64,000 nucleotides of DNA from Myrmaecium sp. VS I D KN 1. Taxonomy: Eukaryota; Ascomycota; Dothideomycetes; Valsariales; Valsariaceae. This document shows, piece by piece, positions 1 through 10,805 of this stretch; positions within the stretch are counted from its first letter, which is position 1, and each line of letters starts with the position of its first letter. A program made the position numbers and the translations under genes. The stretch is from NCBI GenBank assembly GCA_019775845.1, contig JADQAV010000018.1:7044-71043 (forward strand). Direction: 5' to 3'. Below the pieces are notes generated by a model. That model ran no database searches, was not told where the DNA came from, and saw only the letters and a list, made by a program, of their open reading frames with translations.

Positions 1-3
1 TCT

Positions 4-35
<32 letters not shown>

Positions 36-265
36 TACTCCTTTTCTGTGAACATGAGAACGAGGATGCTGTGTGCACGTGGCATGGGATTGATAAGGAC
101 TTTTTTTCATTTCTTGTCGTATGTGTGAGATATATATTATGTACAATGCGCGTCCAGTCCATCTGCCATGCTTGGCCTTACATCTTTTTGCTTCTCTTCA
201 CTCAGCGAATTTTCTTTCAACAGTAATAAAGACACAGAAAAGAAGCAAACCTAGAAACGACACCC
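1..265. repeat. TTC microsatellite and gene-free left edge
   Basis: Positions 1-36 are an almost pure TTC/CTT trinucleotide run. The rest, up to the stop codon of the oxidoreductase at 266, is probably its 3' untranslated region. I see no gene here. Confidence 0.7.
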
Positions 266-1330
266 TCACTGCCCCTTCCTCTCCACCTCAAAAACCAACC
301 CGTTCTCCCTCCGCAAGCCCTCCGTGAGCCGCAGCACCTCCCGACTCATGCCCTGCAACCGACGCTCCTCCTCCCAATCCGCCTCGGCAAACACGCGAGC
401 AAACTCCGCCGCCTCCGCCTTCAAATTGAGCGGGTCGCGGGGCGCCGTCGCGAGCTCGGTGCGCTCCTTGGTGCGCGCATCGACGAAGACGACGGAGGCG
501 ATGTCGGCGACGCCGTCGAGGACGAGGGTGCCGCGCTCGCCGTAGATCTCCGTGGGCGCCGTGGAGGTGTAGCACTTGCTGGCGTTGATCTGGACGGCGA
601 AGGTGGGGTAGGCGAGGAGGAGGAAGCCGCCTCCGTCGGCTGCGGCGGAAGCCGCGTCCGGGCGGTCGGCGGCGAGGGCGGGGACGTTGCGGAGGAGGAA
701 AGGGAGGTAGCGGGCGGAGGTGGGCGCGCCGAAGAGCGCGACGGCGAAGGCGAGCGGGTACACGCCCAGGTCGACGAGCGCGCCGGCGCTGTAGGTCAGG
801 CTGAAGATCGGGGGCAGCTCGCCCGCGAGCACGCGGTCGTAGCGGCTGGAGTAGGAGGCGTAGGTGAGGGAGGCGCCGTAGATGGGGCCCAGCCGGGCGA
901 GCGCGTCCCTCGCGACCTTGAAGTTGGCCTCTTGGAGGTGCCGGTTCGCTTCGAGGAGGTGGAGGTGCTTCGCCCGCGCGAGCGACAGCAGCGCGTCCCA
1001 TTCGGCGAGCGTGCTGCAGCTGGGTTTTTCCAGGATGACGTGCTTGCCCGCCTCGAGCATGGCTTGGGCTTGCGGGAAGTGCAGCGAGTTGGGCGAGGCG
1101 ATGTACACCGTCGTGATGGCCGGGTCGGCCCCGAGCGCGGCCAGGCTCGTGTGGATGTTGTCGGGCAAGCCGTGCTTCGCGCCGAACGCGCGGCCCGTGG
1201 CCTCGGTGCGCGAGTAGACGGCCGCCAGCTTCCACTGGCCCGTCGCCTCGGCGCACTCGATGAAGGAGCTGGTGATCCAGCCGGTGCCGATTACGCCGAA
1301 GGGGATGGGTGTTGTTGTCGTCGTCGTCAT
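266..1330 (-). CDS. Gfo/Idh/MocA-family NAD(P)-dependent oxidoreductase
   Basis: Single-exon gene of 354 residues. The N-terminal Rossmann fold shows the dinucleotide-binding motif GVIGTGWI at residues 12-19. The family's EKP signature lies at 101-103 within GKHVILEKPSCS, and a VDLGVYP stretch near 186-192 matches the catalytic region of dihydrodiol dehydrogenase-like members. The family oxidises or reduces sugars, inositols or diols with NAD(P); the substrate here cannot be told from sequence. I chose the ATG at 1330 because it opens directly into the Rossmann fold after a short Thr run. The frame stays open upstream to 1828, but that part is Pro/Ser/Arg-rich and looks like leader. The context suggests no pathway. 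No signal peptide is seen, so it is probably cytosolic. Confidence 0.9.
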   Translation of the reverse strand: MTTTTTTPIPFGVIGTGWITSSFIECAEATGQWKLAAVYSRTEATGRAFGAKHGLPDNIHTSLAALGADPAITTVYIASPNSLHFPQAQAMLEAGKHVILEKPSCSTLAEWDALLSLARAKHLHLLEANRHLQEANFKVARDALARLGPIYGASLTYASYSSRYDRVLAGELPPIFSLTYSAGALVDLGVYPLAFAVALFGAPTSARYLPFLLRNVPALAADRPDAASAAADGGGFLLLAYPTFAVQINASKCYTSTAPTEIYGERGTLVLDGVADIASVVFVDARTKERTELATAPRDPLNLKAEAAEFARVFAEADWEEERRLQGMSREVLRLTEGLRRENGLVFEVERKGQ

Positions 1331-2650
1331 GGTTGGTTCGGTGGGGGCGTGTTCGGAGGCCTTTGGTGCTCTGCGTGACGCTGTGTGAATTGGGGAGTCT
1401 GCTTTCTTCTGGTGAGCCTGTGTGCTTATGTCTGTATGGTCTGCTCTTGCGAGAAGGTCTTTCTCTATTCCTTGTAGCGCGATCGGAGGAAGAGCAGACG
1501 TACCTGAAGTATGATCGACGGCGAGGAGGAGGAGAAGGAGGAGAAACGTGGGGGAACGGGGCTCGCGAAGGTTTATAAACAGACGGATCGCGTGGGCGTG
1601 CGTGGTGGTCCGACGTCTCCGCGCGATGGAGGGGTAAATAAGCGGGAAAGCTGGGAGGGATGGTGGGGGGGTAAGGTGGGGGGGGGTAAGGTGGGGCAGC
1701 CAAGGGGAGCGGAGGAGGGGCCTGCCCCTCTCCACTCGATCTCCAGAAGGTCCAGCCGATGATTTCTGCGGACCTCGTGAAGACGGAGATTTTTTTTTTA
1801 TGAACCATCGCTTAATTAAATGGAGCACGGGATAATCTGGGGACTAGGATTATAAGGATTGGAATTTGTAGCAAGGCTAAGAGTTAACTAGTATCATAGT
1901 AGGTAGTGAATCATCCAAACCAAATTGCCAGGGAAGACATCGTCGAAATAATACATACGCAGTAAGAAGCGGACGAGGTATCTGATACATAAAGACAAGA
2001 AGAAGAAAAAATGGAAAGATAAACGAAAGAAGGGCACCGCTCACCGCTAGGAAAGTAGGAGAAGTGGAAACGACTGAAGCCATCCCTGCTGTGCGAAGAA
2101 AGAGGTCGCCGACTATGCTCTCCTTTCCATTCCGTGACTCCTACCACCGAGAAACCCTCAGACAACGCAGCAAGCCGCCCTCATTTCATTTCTCATAAAG
2201 CCTCCCTCACCCAGCCCCGATGCCCACCGCACTCCCATCCCGCCGCCCTAAAAAGACTCATAGCATGCGTCCCACGTACCAGGCGAGAAAGTAGCAAGGG
2301 AAGAAAGGAAGATGGAAAAGAAACAGGGGACCGGGAGATGATATATAGCCTTCAGACAAAAACGAAACGAGAGGAGACGACCAGCGAGCAAAAAGAGATA
2401 GCCCCCGACACCGCTCTCGTCCACCCACATCTCCGGCGTGAAGACAGAAATCCACAACCGCCGCCGCCGCCACCGGTCCTCTTCCACGTGCAACCCTTCA
2501 TTGGACGAGACGAGGAGAAAAGAGGAGATAAAGAATGTCCGATAGATAGAAGATATGAGATTAGAAAAAAGAAGAAAAACAGCCAGGGAATAAAGCATAG
2601 AGAGTCACATAGAAGCGAAGCGAAGCGAGCCACCCCTTCTTTCCTCACAT
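1331..2650. other. Intergenic: oxidoreductase leader/promoter and 3' side of MHP1-like gene
   Basis: This gene-free stretch lies between two minus-strand genes. It should carry the promoter and pyrimidine-rich leader of the oxidoreductase on the left and the 3' region of the LRR gene on the right. A G-rich block at about 1649-1700 has several runs of 4-9 G. No coding region is supported. Confidence 0.6.
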
Positions 2651-5600
2651 TCAATCTTCCTCATCCTCAACCGCCACCTCATCCACCACGCCTTCCTTCC
2701 GCAATCCTCGGAACGGCATCTCCACACCCCCACCGATATCCGCCTCCTCCCGCACATGTCCCGACGCCGCCGCAGCCTTGGAAGGCGGAGGAGAAGGATG
2801 AGGAGGGTTCAAATTCGCCCCCCCCACCGCCCCACCAAGCCGACTCCGCCACTCCTCCCGCATGCTCTCGAACCGCTCCGGATCATCCTGCTGGATGCGG
2901 CTGAGCTCCTCCAGATCCGTGCCCATGCGCTTGAGGATGTTCTCCCACCCTTCCGTCTCCACCTGCCGGCGGATCTCCTCGCCGGAGAGCGAGTAGAGCC
3001 GTTCGCGCAGCGCCGTCATGTGCGGCGGCTCCGGGCCCGGCTCGTGCACCACGCCGTGCGCGTGGTCGGCCGTCTCCGGTGGGAGGAGCTGCCGTCGGAT
3101 GTGCTGGCCCAGCCGGTGCAGACGGCCTTCTTCGAGCGAGAGCGCGCGGGAGGCGAGGGAGACGTCGGAGTTGTGGCGCGAGCGGATGGGGATGTGGTCC
3201 CCGTCCGCGTCGTCGGGATCAACGTCGGAGTCGGGAGAGCCTGCAGCTTGCGCTTGCTGAGCAGGCGTGCTGCTGGTGGCATCCGCGGTGATGGTAGGGG
3301 CGGAAGTCGAGGTGTCGGTGCTGGAGGTGGTGAACGTCGAGATCGGACGGTTGGGCGGGATGCGACATTCTGGGTACTCCTCCTCGAAGCGCTGAATCAT
3401 GCCTTGAAGCGTCTGATCCAAAAAGAGTAGGCGGCGGTAATTCATATCATCCGGCGACCTCGACTCGCGGGCAAGGGCTGGTTGCAGTCGAGCCCGGATC
3501 TTCCGGGCACTGTCGAGCAAGTTCTTCGACATGTTCTTTGCCTTTGCACTACGCGCTTTTGAGTCCCCTTGAGGCGTTGAGGCGCCGCTGGCAGGTATGG
3601 ATGGTCGGCGGAGTTCCTTCTCTTTCTCTGATAGACAGTAGCTCAGGGCCTTTACCACGCCAGTTCCGCCAACGATATAATCAACGTCAGGGGCCGGTTC
3701 AGAATCATCGGCATGCTCCGGATATCCGTCGATGTGGCCCACGAGGTGCATGAGCACGTCGGGCACGGCCTCTGCCTTGTCTCCAAGAGCGACAGCCTGA
3801 TCTGCGTTGAGCAGGGCCGTCGCATCTTCTGTCTCCGTGAGACGTTCCACGTTCCGCAGACAGTAGGCTACGACCTGCTTCGCCAGCGCCTTGACGATTT
3901 CATTGCTTGCCGGAGACGGTACGTCCACGTCGATACAGATAAGTGAATCGGATACACGAACAGCTGACATAAGCGAGGCATAGAGCGCACAGGCGTCTTC
4001 TTGCTCCGCCTCATCCGTTGCAGAAGCCAGCTTAGAGATTTGAGGGTTCTCGAGGATATTGAGATGTGCCAAATGAGGGCTTTCCGGTAACACTTCTGCC
4101 AATCGAACGGCTTGTGCAGGCGACAGGGATACGTCCACCAAATGCAACCTCTTCAGCATTGGCAGCTTTGGGATGTACTTCCGTAAGATTCCAAGCGCAC
4201 TGGGGTCCGTAGAGAAGAGATCGTGATTATGTGACAGGTCAATAAAGCGGAAATCTGGAAGGTGAACCAACTTCGGAAAGAGAGGCTTGAGCGAGTCGGG
4301 ACACAGATTGCAATCCGCAAGGCTCAACGCCCAAAGAGGACAATGCTCGAGCAGAGCCTGTTCTGAGAATCGGCCTAACCTGTCACGAAGATCGTTGCCG
4401 CCCAGATCGAGACCCATGCACACTCCAGAACGGACATAGCGGATGATGTGCTCGAGACCTTCATCGTTGATGTCGTTTCCGGCCACACTAAGTCTACGCA
4501 ATCCACAGACGGTGATCCCTTCTACGAGCTTCCGGAGATCATAAGCGGTCAACTGGCATTCAGCCATGATGAGTTCTTCGAAGTGAGAGCCCCCTAAGCG
4601 CTCCGAAAGCGCTTTGCAGAAGATGTCCGCAATGTCAGGGGGGCTTCCCCTGGAGGGAGGGGGAGATCCAGGGGTGGAGTTACTCTGCGACATACGTCGC
4701 TGTGAATGTGTTGACTGAGGGAAAGGATTCATAGAGACGTCCAATGCCTTCAACGACTTGCACATGTAGAGAAACAAACTAATGTGTTTCCACGCCTCAC
4801 GGGTAATCCGAGGGTTGTTCTTCAAGCTGAGGCGCTCTACAACGCCAGTCGACTCCTCGACCTTCTCATGCGGATTGGCACGTCTAGGTCGGCGCCTTTG
4901 GGCATCCGGCTTGGCTGCCAATAGCCCAGCGAGAACGACACGCACGCCCTCGTCGGTAAGATCCGAGTCTTCCAGAATCAGCTTCTTCACAGGAACCACA
5001 GCGAGCCAATCGCCCAACGTGTTGAGATCCGCGAGCTGTAGGCGGGAGCCAGTCAGATCCAAGCAGGTCACAACGCCGGGAGTTGCTGCAGGGCACGTGG
5101 AAGGCGACATTAACTGCTCGGTAATGCGCTTAAGGATCGGGGACTCGCGCAACTGGCAGCATCTTCGATAGATCCTGAGAGGGTCGATGGTGGGGCGATC
5201 TTGAGTCTTGGGAGTCGAGACGCCGGAAGGGCTACTACTACTATCATCATCATACGTGAACTCCATGGGTATCTGGCCGTTCTCTTCCGCCTTTCGCCGC
5301 TTCTTTTCCTTCCTTTCCTTCCGCTCCGCCTCAGAACGCTTTTTCTTCTCTCTTTTCTTGGCGCTCATCTCTTTCTTCGGTTCTTGGTTCTTCTGTGGCT
5401 CCTGAACAAGTGTGCCCTCCGAATTCGGAGCCTGTCCTGTTCCAATCTCCTCGCCACTAACCTGAACCATTCCAGTCTTCTCTTTCTCCATTGCTACCTG
5501 CTCAGGATGCTTCAGTGCCTCGCCCTCCCCCCGCTCCTTGAGCTTTGGTGCGGTCTTCTTCTCGACATCTCCATCGTCCTTATATCGTGGACCGCCGGCA

Positions 5601-6407
5601 ATCTCCACATCTACGCAAAAGGCGACGCGGCGCAGCTTGCTCTGGTCGAGCTCTGGAACAAGACACCGGGGCCGGTTGAGATCGATGTTCATGACCTTCC
5701 TCGGACATAATCCCCCATGTGGTGCTACTCGAGCTGGCGTTATTGGACTCCCGGAAGACAATCTACGCAACGCGTTCGAGAAAAACCCGACAGGCCCAGT
5801 TTTCTGAGCCTGTGGTGTATAGGGCTCATGTTTCTCCGCCGGTTCCTCCTGTAATCCTCTCTGTTGTCCATTAAGCAGCGGTTGATCGCCTTTGGCGGGT
5901 GAGGCCTGCGAATTACCAGTGGATGGCTGTCCCTGAGGGTGTGTGGCGAACTTCGAGCTCAGCGATGTTATCCATGAGCCTCGTCTCGATATACCTTTTC
6001 CCGGGTCCTGGGAGGCGCTGTTCCCTGAGCTGACTCGAGTCAGCAGGCTCGGGCGTCGCGAGAGTGGCTTCGGGCTAGGGGCAGGATTCTCTTTCGGTTG
6101 CTCTTTCGCTGGCGTGGCGGGTTGCGACGGCTTCGCTGGGGACGGTGCTGCGCCAACCGCAGGCCCTCCATGTTGCGCTTGATCTTGTGGTTCTGCTGTA
6201 CACGATGCATCTGGTTGTGTGTCATTCGAAGCTTGCTGCGCCGGCGTCACATGCGTCTTGAAGTGATGATCTGGGACGTGTCAGCCAGAGGAAGGCAAGG
6301 GAGGACATTGGGGGGTGCCGATGATGAGGGTATAGCATGCGCGAAGGACTCCCACCTTTGTTGGAATGGTGCAACCATGAGACATCTACACCGTGGATAT
6401 CTTCCAT
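2651..6407 (-). CDS. MHP1-like leucine-rich-repeat protein (putative cell wall biogenesis/microtubule-associated)
   Basis: Two exons, complement(2651..6270, 6356..6407), giving 1223 residues. Exon 1 encodes MEDIHGVDVSWLHHSNK; its split Asp codon is completed at 6270, joining to HHFKTHVTPAQQ. The 85-nt intron has donor GTGGGA, a GCTGAC branch point and a CAG acceptor. The exon-2 frame alone has no ATG at its start, so exon 1 is needed. The protein has a low-complexity Ser/Pro/Gln N-terminus, a conserved stretch NIDLNRPRCLVPELDQ followed by RRVAFCVDVEIAGGP near residue 210-240, a Lys/Glu-rich segment, then ribonuclease-inhibitor-like leucine-rich repeats at roughly 410-800, and a disordered acidic C-terminus. 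Filamentous-fungal proteins with this layout are annotated as Mhp1-type cell wall biogenesis proteins; that name is from memory and the function is not proven. Confidence 0.82.
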
Positions 6408-7426
6408 GATCGCTGCGATTCGATGTGAAGCCAAACGTCAACCTGGCTCGAGACAGCGCGCGGCCACAGCAGCCGGGTGTGTGTTACGCTCTGGGGTCGC
6501 TGCGCGGTAGTGAAAGAGGGGTCCGAAACGGTGGCCGATGGCGTTCTAGATGTCCATGTTGATGGCGCGGTGGAGAGCGTGGGCAACAAGCAAGAGCAAG
6601 CACGAGACGGAAGCGTTTCGAGCGGCAAGAGGCGTGTATGCAACGAGGTTCACGGCGAAAGCTGAACTCGATCACAAACTCTAAGCGACACAAGAGTTGC
6701 TTGGGGAGGCGGTTGCTTAAGCAGGAGGGATATCAGTCCGAATACTGGAACGTGAGTGGCCGGTGACCGATCGGCTCATTGAAGTATGATGCAAAGCAGC
6801 AAGTGCCCGCGCAAGACGTTCCCTGACCCGGTTAGTCTTAGACCGGATTCCACACGTCCATTCTCCGAAGCTCGGACATGTTGTCTTCCGGCTTCCCTGC
6901 GACTGTACTCCTATATTCTGGTTGGACAAGTCTTCTTGCATCTCAGTTAACTGTTAGAATCGTGAAACTTCGGTCGCTTTCTAGCAGTCGAGACACTATG
7001 CTGAATATCTTGATCACGTCGAGCCCTGTGACCGGCAAACCGCCTATCATCGCCCATGTCGACCACCGTAGAGCGAGTGCGGTTTCCCACAAATCCCCGA
7101 AAGGCCAAAGTTGGGTTGAATAGGCAGCCGTTAGGAGGCCATCTGTTATCACGGCGCTAGCTCAACTGCAAAACCACGTAGGCAGGCACTGAAAGCCACT
7201 GCATCTTCAGAACAAGATAAGGCACATGATTGCAAAAGGGGGTATCATTAATATCTGGACGCCGAGGGGATTTGGTTCGTTACTTTTGAATTGGGGGTGA
7301 TTGGTAATGGTAACGTTACACTCAACCCAAAGAATCCACCTCTTTTTTTCATAGCATCAGATAGACAATCATCCGAGAAGCCCATACGCCATTCCCATTG
7401 TTTTGCCTTTGCAGCAGACGATCCGC
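6408..7426. other. Intergenic: MHP1-like promoter and RPL5 3' region
   Basis: Gene-free DNA between the start of the MHP1-like gene (6407) and the stop of RPL5 (7427). Several short open frames show no protein-like composition. No repeat or RNA gene is recognised. Confidence 0.55.
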
Positions 7427-8580
7427 TTAAGCGGACTTGAGCTGAGCAATCTTGGCCTTGACGCGCTCCTTCTTCTCCTCCCGGGTAAGCTTGGGAGTCC
7501 TGTACTTGAGGGACTCGGCCTTCCACTCCTCCTTGGTCTTCTTGGGACCCTCGCTCTCGTCCTTCTTGAAGGGGTCGGCGCGGATCTGCTTGTGGGCCTC
7601 GGCGTAGAGCTCCTCAAGACCATCAGCCTCGATGTCATCGTCGATGTAGCCCTGGAACTGGGACTTGTAGCGCTCCTCATCGTCGTCGGCGAGGGTCTCC
7701 ATGTACTCAGCGACGTGGCCGCCGAAGATGTACTTGCGGAGAGTCTCGGAGTCGAGCTCCTTGGTCTCGATGTCGTAACCGGGGAAACGGTTCTCGGAGT
7801 GGGGGACGTAAAGACCACCGTCGGAAGCACCCTTCATGGCACCGAAAACACGGGCACCAGTGGAGGTACGGGCAAGACCGACATCCAAGAAGACCTTGAA
7901 GGGACGGCGCTCGCCATCCTCGGCGGCCTCGGTGAGGGTGAACTCGCCGTCAGCCTCCTCAACACCGGTGAAGGTCTCGTCAAGGTTGAGCTTCTTGAGG
8001 GTACGGCGAGCGAGGAGGAGACCGACAGCGTAGGCAGCGGCCCAGTTGGTAAGACCGTGGGTGATACCGTAGCGCTTCAGCTCGTGGCCGTAGGCGGCCA
8101 TGAAGACCTTGTCGCCGGAGACCTCAGAGTAGACGATCTGGGCGATGATGTCCTTGTTGGTGAAGCGGACGACCAGGCGGTACTTGGGAGCGTTGTACTT
8201 GTTCTTGGCCTGGGTGATCAACCGCTTGCGGGCGTAGTAGTCGGTCTTACCAGCGCGGCGGCGCTTGTACTTGACCTGGTAACGCCTGCGAAAATGTGTG
8301 AGAAGAATCGTCCCTAGACGTTTTGCATCGCTGATAGAAAGTAAGAAAAGGAAGGGGTCAACTTACGAGAAGTACGCATCGCTCTTGACGGTCTTGCTCT
8401 ATAATTCAGAATCCCCGAGTCAGCAATTGACGCTTCAAACCCACTTCGAAGCAACTTGCGAAGACCCCATCCATTCCTCCATTTGCATTTCACAGGTGGT
8501 TGGTACTCGATGACGAGACCGAGACTGTGTTGCGGTTGCGAAATTCAAGCAGGCCGCAAGGGATGACTTACGAAAGGCAT
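7427..8580 (-). CDS. RPL5: 60S ribosomal protein L5 (uL18), 5S rRNA-binding
   Basis: Three exons, complement(7427..8285, 8367..8398, 8572..8580), giving 299 residues, the usual length for fungal L5. The first coding exon is only ATGCCTTTC (Met-Pro-Phe). Exon 2 adds SKTVKSDAYF and exon 3 continues SRYQVKYKRRRAGKTDYYAR, which is the conserved L5 N-terminus that contacts 5S rRNA. Further family blocks include YNAPKYRLVVRFTNKDI, YGITHGLTNWAAAYAVG, FLDVGLARTSTGARVFGAMK and GGHVAEYMETLADDDEERY, then a basic C-terminus ending in KAKIAQLKSA. Both introns have perfect GTAAGT donors. L5 joins L11 and 5S rRNA in the pre-60S particle in the nucleus. Its codon use is strongly C-ending, as expected of a highly expressed gene. 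Confidence 0.97.
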
Positions 8581-9265
8581 CTTGACTGTATCGACCTCTC
8601 GGTGTTGTCCTGTGGGTTAGTGGGAGGGAAGCGGAAAGAGAAATCGATTGTGGTGGTTCAAGATTTCGTCTATGTGCGGTCCGCTAAGCGAGGGGCGGGC
8701 TTTGGTGAGCAAGGAGGGTTCGGCCATCTTCAGAGGTGGGCAACGCAACAGCAAAAGCACGGAGTAGAGTCGCATGTTCAGAAGCTGCAACATCGCAGTA
8801 TCATTATCTATGGAGTGCAGTAGTGAAGTTATTATTCCCCAAGACACTGTCTTATGAAAAACCAGCCCGCTGAAAGCGCCTCTTATACAATCCCTGAGTT
8901 GCGCTCTCCTGGACCTTAGCCTCTGCACCATGGAAAGTAGCACTTGACGAATGTCAGTGGGCACATGGAAAGCCATTACAGTTATTCGAAACGGTGTATC
9001 TATCCATCACGGTCAATTTACTCTCGGGAATCATCGTGTCGTTGCTTCCCGCATGCAAGGCTGCCACAGCTGCCACTGGGCTCGTAGGTAGGCGCGCACG
9101 AGCCACGCCGGGACATTCGCGGAGAAGGGTGGACTACTAGTACGGAGTTGACCACGCATCGCTGACGACCTGGAACCCCTCCAGACACGCCTTGAAGCTA
9201 TTCACATTCGTGTATTCCCCGTGCGATTCCCAGTCCATCTTGTTTGATTCACGTACCCGTTACTC
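8581..9265. promoter_or_regulatory. Divergent promoter region between RPL5 and arp2
   Basis: The two genes are transcribed away from each other with 685 nt between start codons, so this stretch must hold both promoters and both leaders. No TATA box or ribosomal-protein promoter element could be assigned with confidence. A TACGGAGT octamer lies at 9141-9148. Confidence 0.6.
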
Positions 9266-10805
9266 ATGGCGGAAGCTCCCATTGGTATGATGCTCTTCCA
9301 CCGTCTCCTGTGCAGGTGCGCGCTGATAGCTTACGTCTCTCCATGTAGTCCTGGACGGAGGTACCGGTTTCCTCAAAGCTGGGTATGCCGGGCAGGTAAG
9401 TGGCCCTCTGTATCCCTAGCTAGAGCTGCTGCTAACACACTTCATCCTTACCTAGAACTTCCCAGACCACCAGTACCCATCGATAGTCGGCCGGCCGATC
9501 CTGCGGTCTGAGGAGCGAGATGACACCGACATTGTCCTCAAGGATATCATGTGTGGTGACGAGGCGGCAGCGGCACGGTCAATGCTACAGATCACCTACC
9601 CCGTATGGCATTCTCAACCCCAGATTGGCATCCCAGGCTCTATAGCTTCAGGGTACTCCTTAAATGCGACATCGCCCGACTGACATAAACGCGGTACAAC
9701 ACAGATGGAGAACGGTATCGTGAAGCGATGGGATGACATGCAACACCTTTGGGACTACACTTTCTTCGAGAAGATGCGGATAGATCCCACCGGCCGCAAG
9801 ATCCTCCTCACTGAACCCCCGATGAATCCTCTCAAGAACCGTGAGCAGATGTGCGAGGTGATGTTCGAACGGTACAACTTCGGCGGCGTCTACGTCGCCA
9901 TCCAAGCCGTGCTGGCTCTCTACGCGCAGGGGCTCTCGTCCGGTGTGGTCGTGGATTCAGGTGATGGTGTCACCCATATCGTCCCTGTCTACGAGAGCAC
10001 CGTGTTGAACCACCTTACAAGGCGCTTGGACGTTGCCGGACGGGACGTCACACGAAACCTGATCGCTCTGCTTCTCAGGAGGGGTTATGCGCTGAACCGT
10101 ACAGCGGATTTCGAGACGGTCCGACAGATGAAGGAGAAGCTGTGCTACGTCTCCTATGACCTGGAGCTCGATCAGCGCCTGAGCGAGGAAACCACCGTGC
10201 TTGTCGAAACCTACACTCTCCCGGACGGCCGTGTGATCCGCGTGGGAAGTGAGCGGTTCGAGGCTCCCGAATGCTTGTTCCAGCCTCACCTGGTCGACGT
10301 CGAGCAGCCGGGCATCGCAGAGTTCCTCTTCAACACCATCCAGGCCGCGGATGTTGACGTCCGAAGCAGCTTGTACAAGGCCATCGTGCTCAGCGGCGGT
10401 AGCAGCATGTATCCCGGTCTGCCAAGTCGTCTGGAGAAAGAGCTGAAACAGCTGTGGTTGACGCGGGTGTTGGGCGGCAACCCCGAACGGCTGAACGTAA
10501 GTCACCCTTCCCGGACGGACGGTATGCAATTCGCCCAGTCTTTTTGGCTAATTGATTTCGGCAACAGAAATTCAAGGTCCGCATTGAAGATCCTCCCCGG
10601 AGGAGACACATGGTGTTCTTGGGCGGTGCGGTTCTCGCGAACATTGTAAGTGTCCCCTGTCCCGTGTGCGATCGTCTCGCCTCCCCCGCGTGCCGGACGC
10701 TAACACCCTGGCGCGCAGATGGCGGACAAGGAGAACATGTGGATTTCCAAGCAGGAATGGGAGGAGCAGGGCGTGCGTGCGTTGGAGAAGCTCGGTGCCA
10801 GGTAG
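9266..10805 (+). CDS. arp2: Actin-related protein 2, Arp2/3 complex subunit
   Basis: Six exons, 9266..9284, 9349..9395, 9456..9602, 9705..10496, 10568..10645 and 10719..10805, giving 389 residues. The joined protein begins [20 protein letters not shown], the actin-fold phosphate-1 loop. It continues with [38 protein letters not shown], a second nucleotide loop [17 protein letters not shown], and [19 protein letters not shown]; these blocks are diagnostic of Arp2 rather than actin. The C-terminus reads [19 protein letters not shown]. Introns have GTAAGT or GTATGR donors. Arp2 pairs with Arp3 to template branched actin filaments at endocytic patches and hyphal tips, the process in which BZZ1 (24-27 kb in this window) also acts. 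Confidence 0.96.

Noticed and set aside
288-1808. Minus-strand frame of 506 codons overlapping the oxidoreductase
   Set aside because: Arg/Pro/His-rich frame-shift shadow; the other frame has the Rossmann and EKP motifs.
2134-2904. Plus-strand frame of 256 codons
   Set aside because: Runs into the antisense of the MHP1-like 3' end; Pro/His-rich without a motif.
7403-8317. Plus-strand frame of 304 codons
   Set aside because: Antisense shadow of RPL5, Leu/Val/Gly-rich without a domain.
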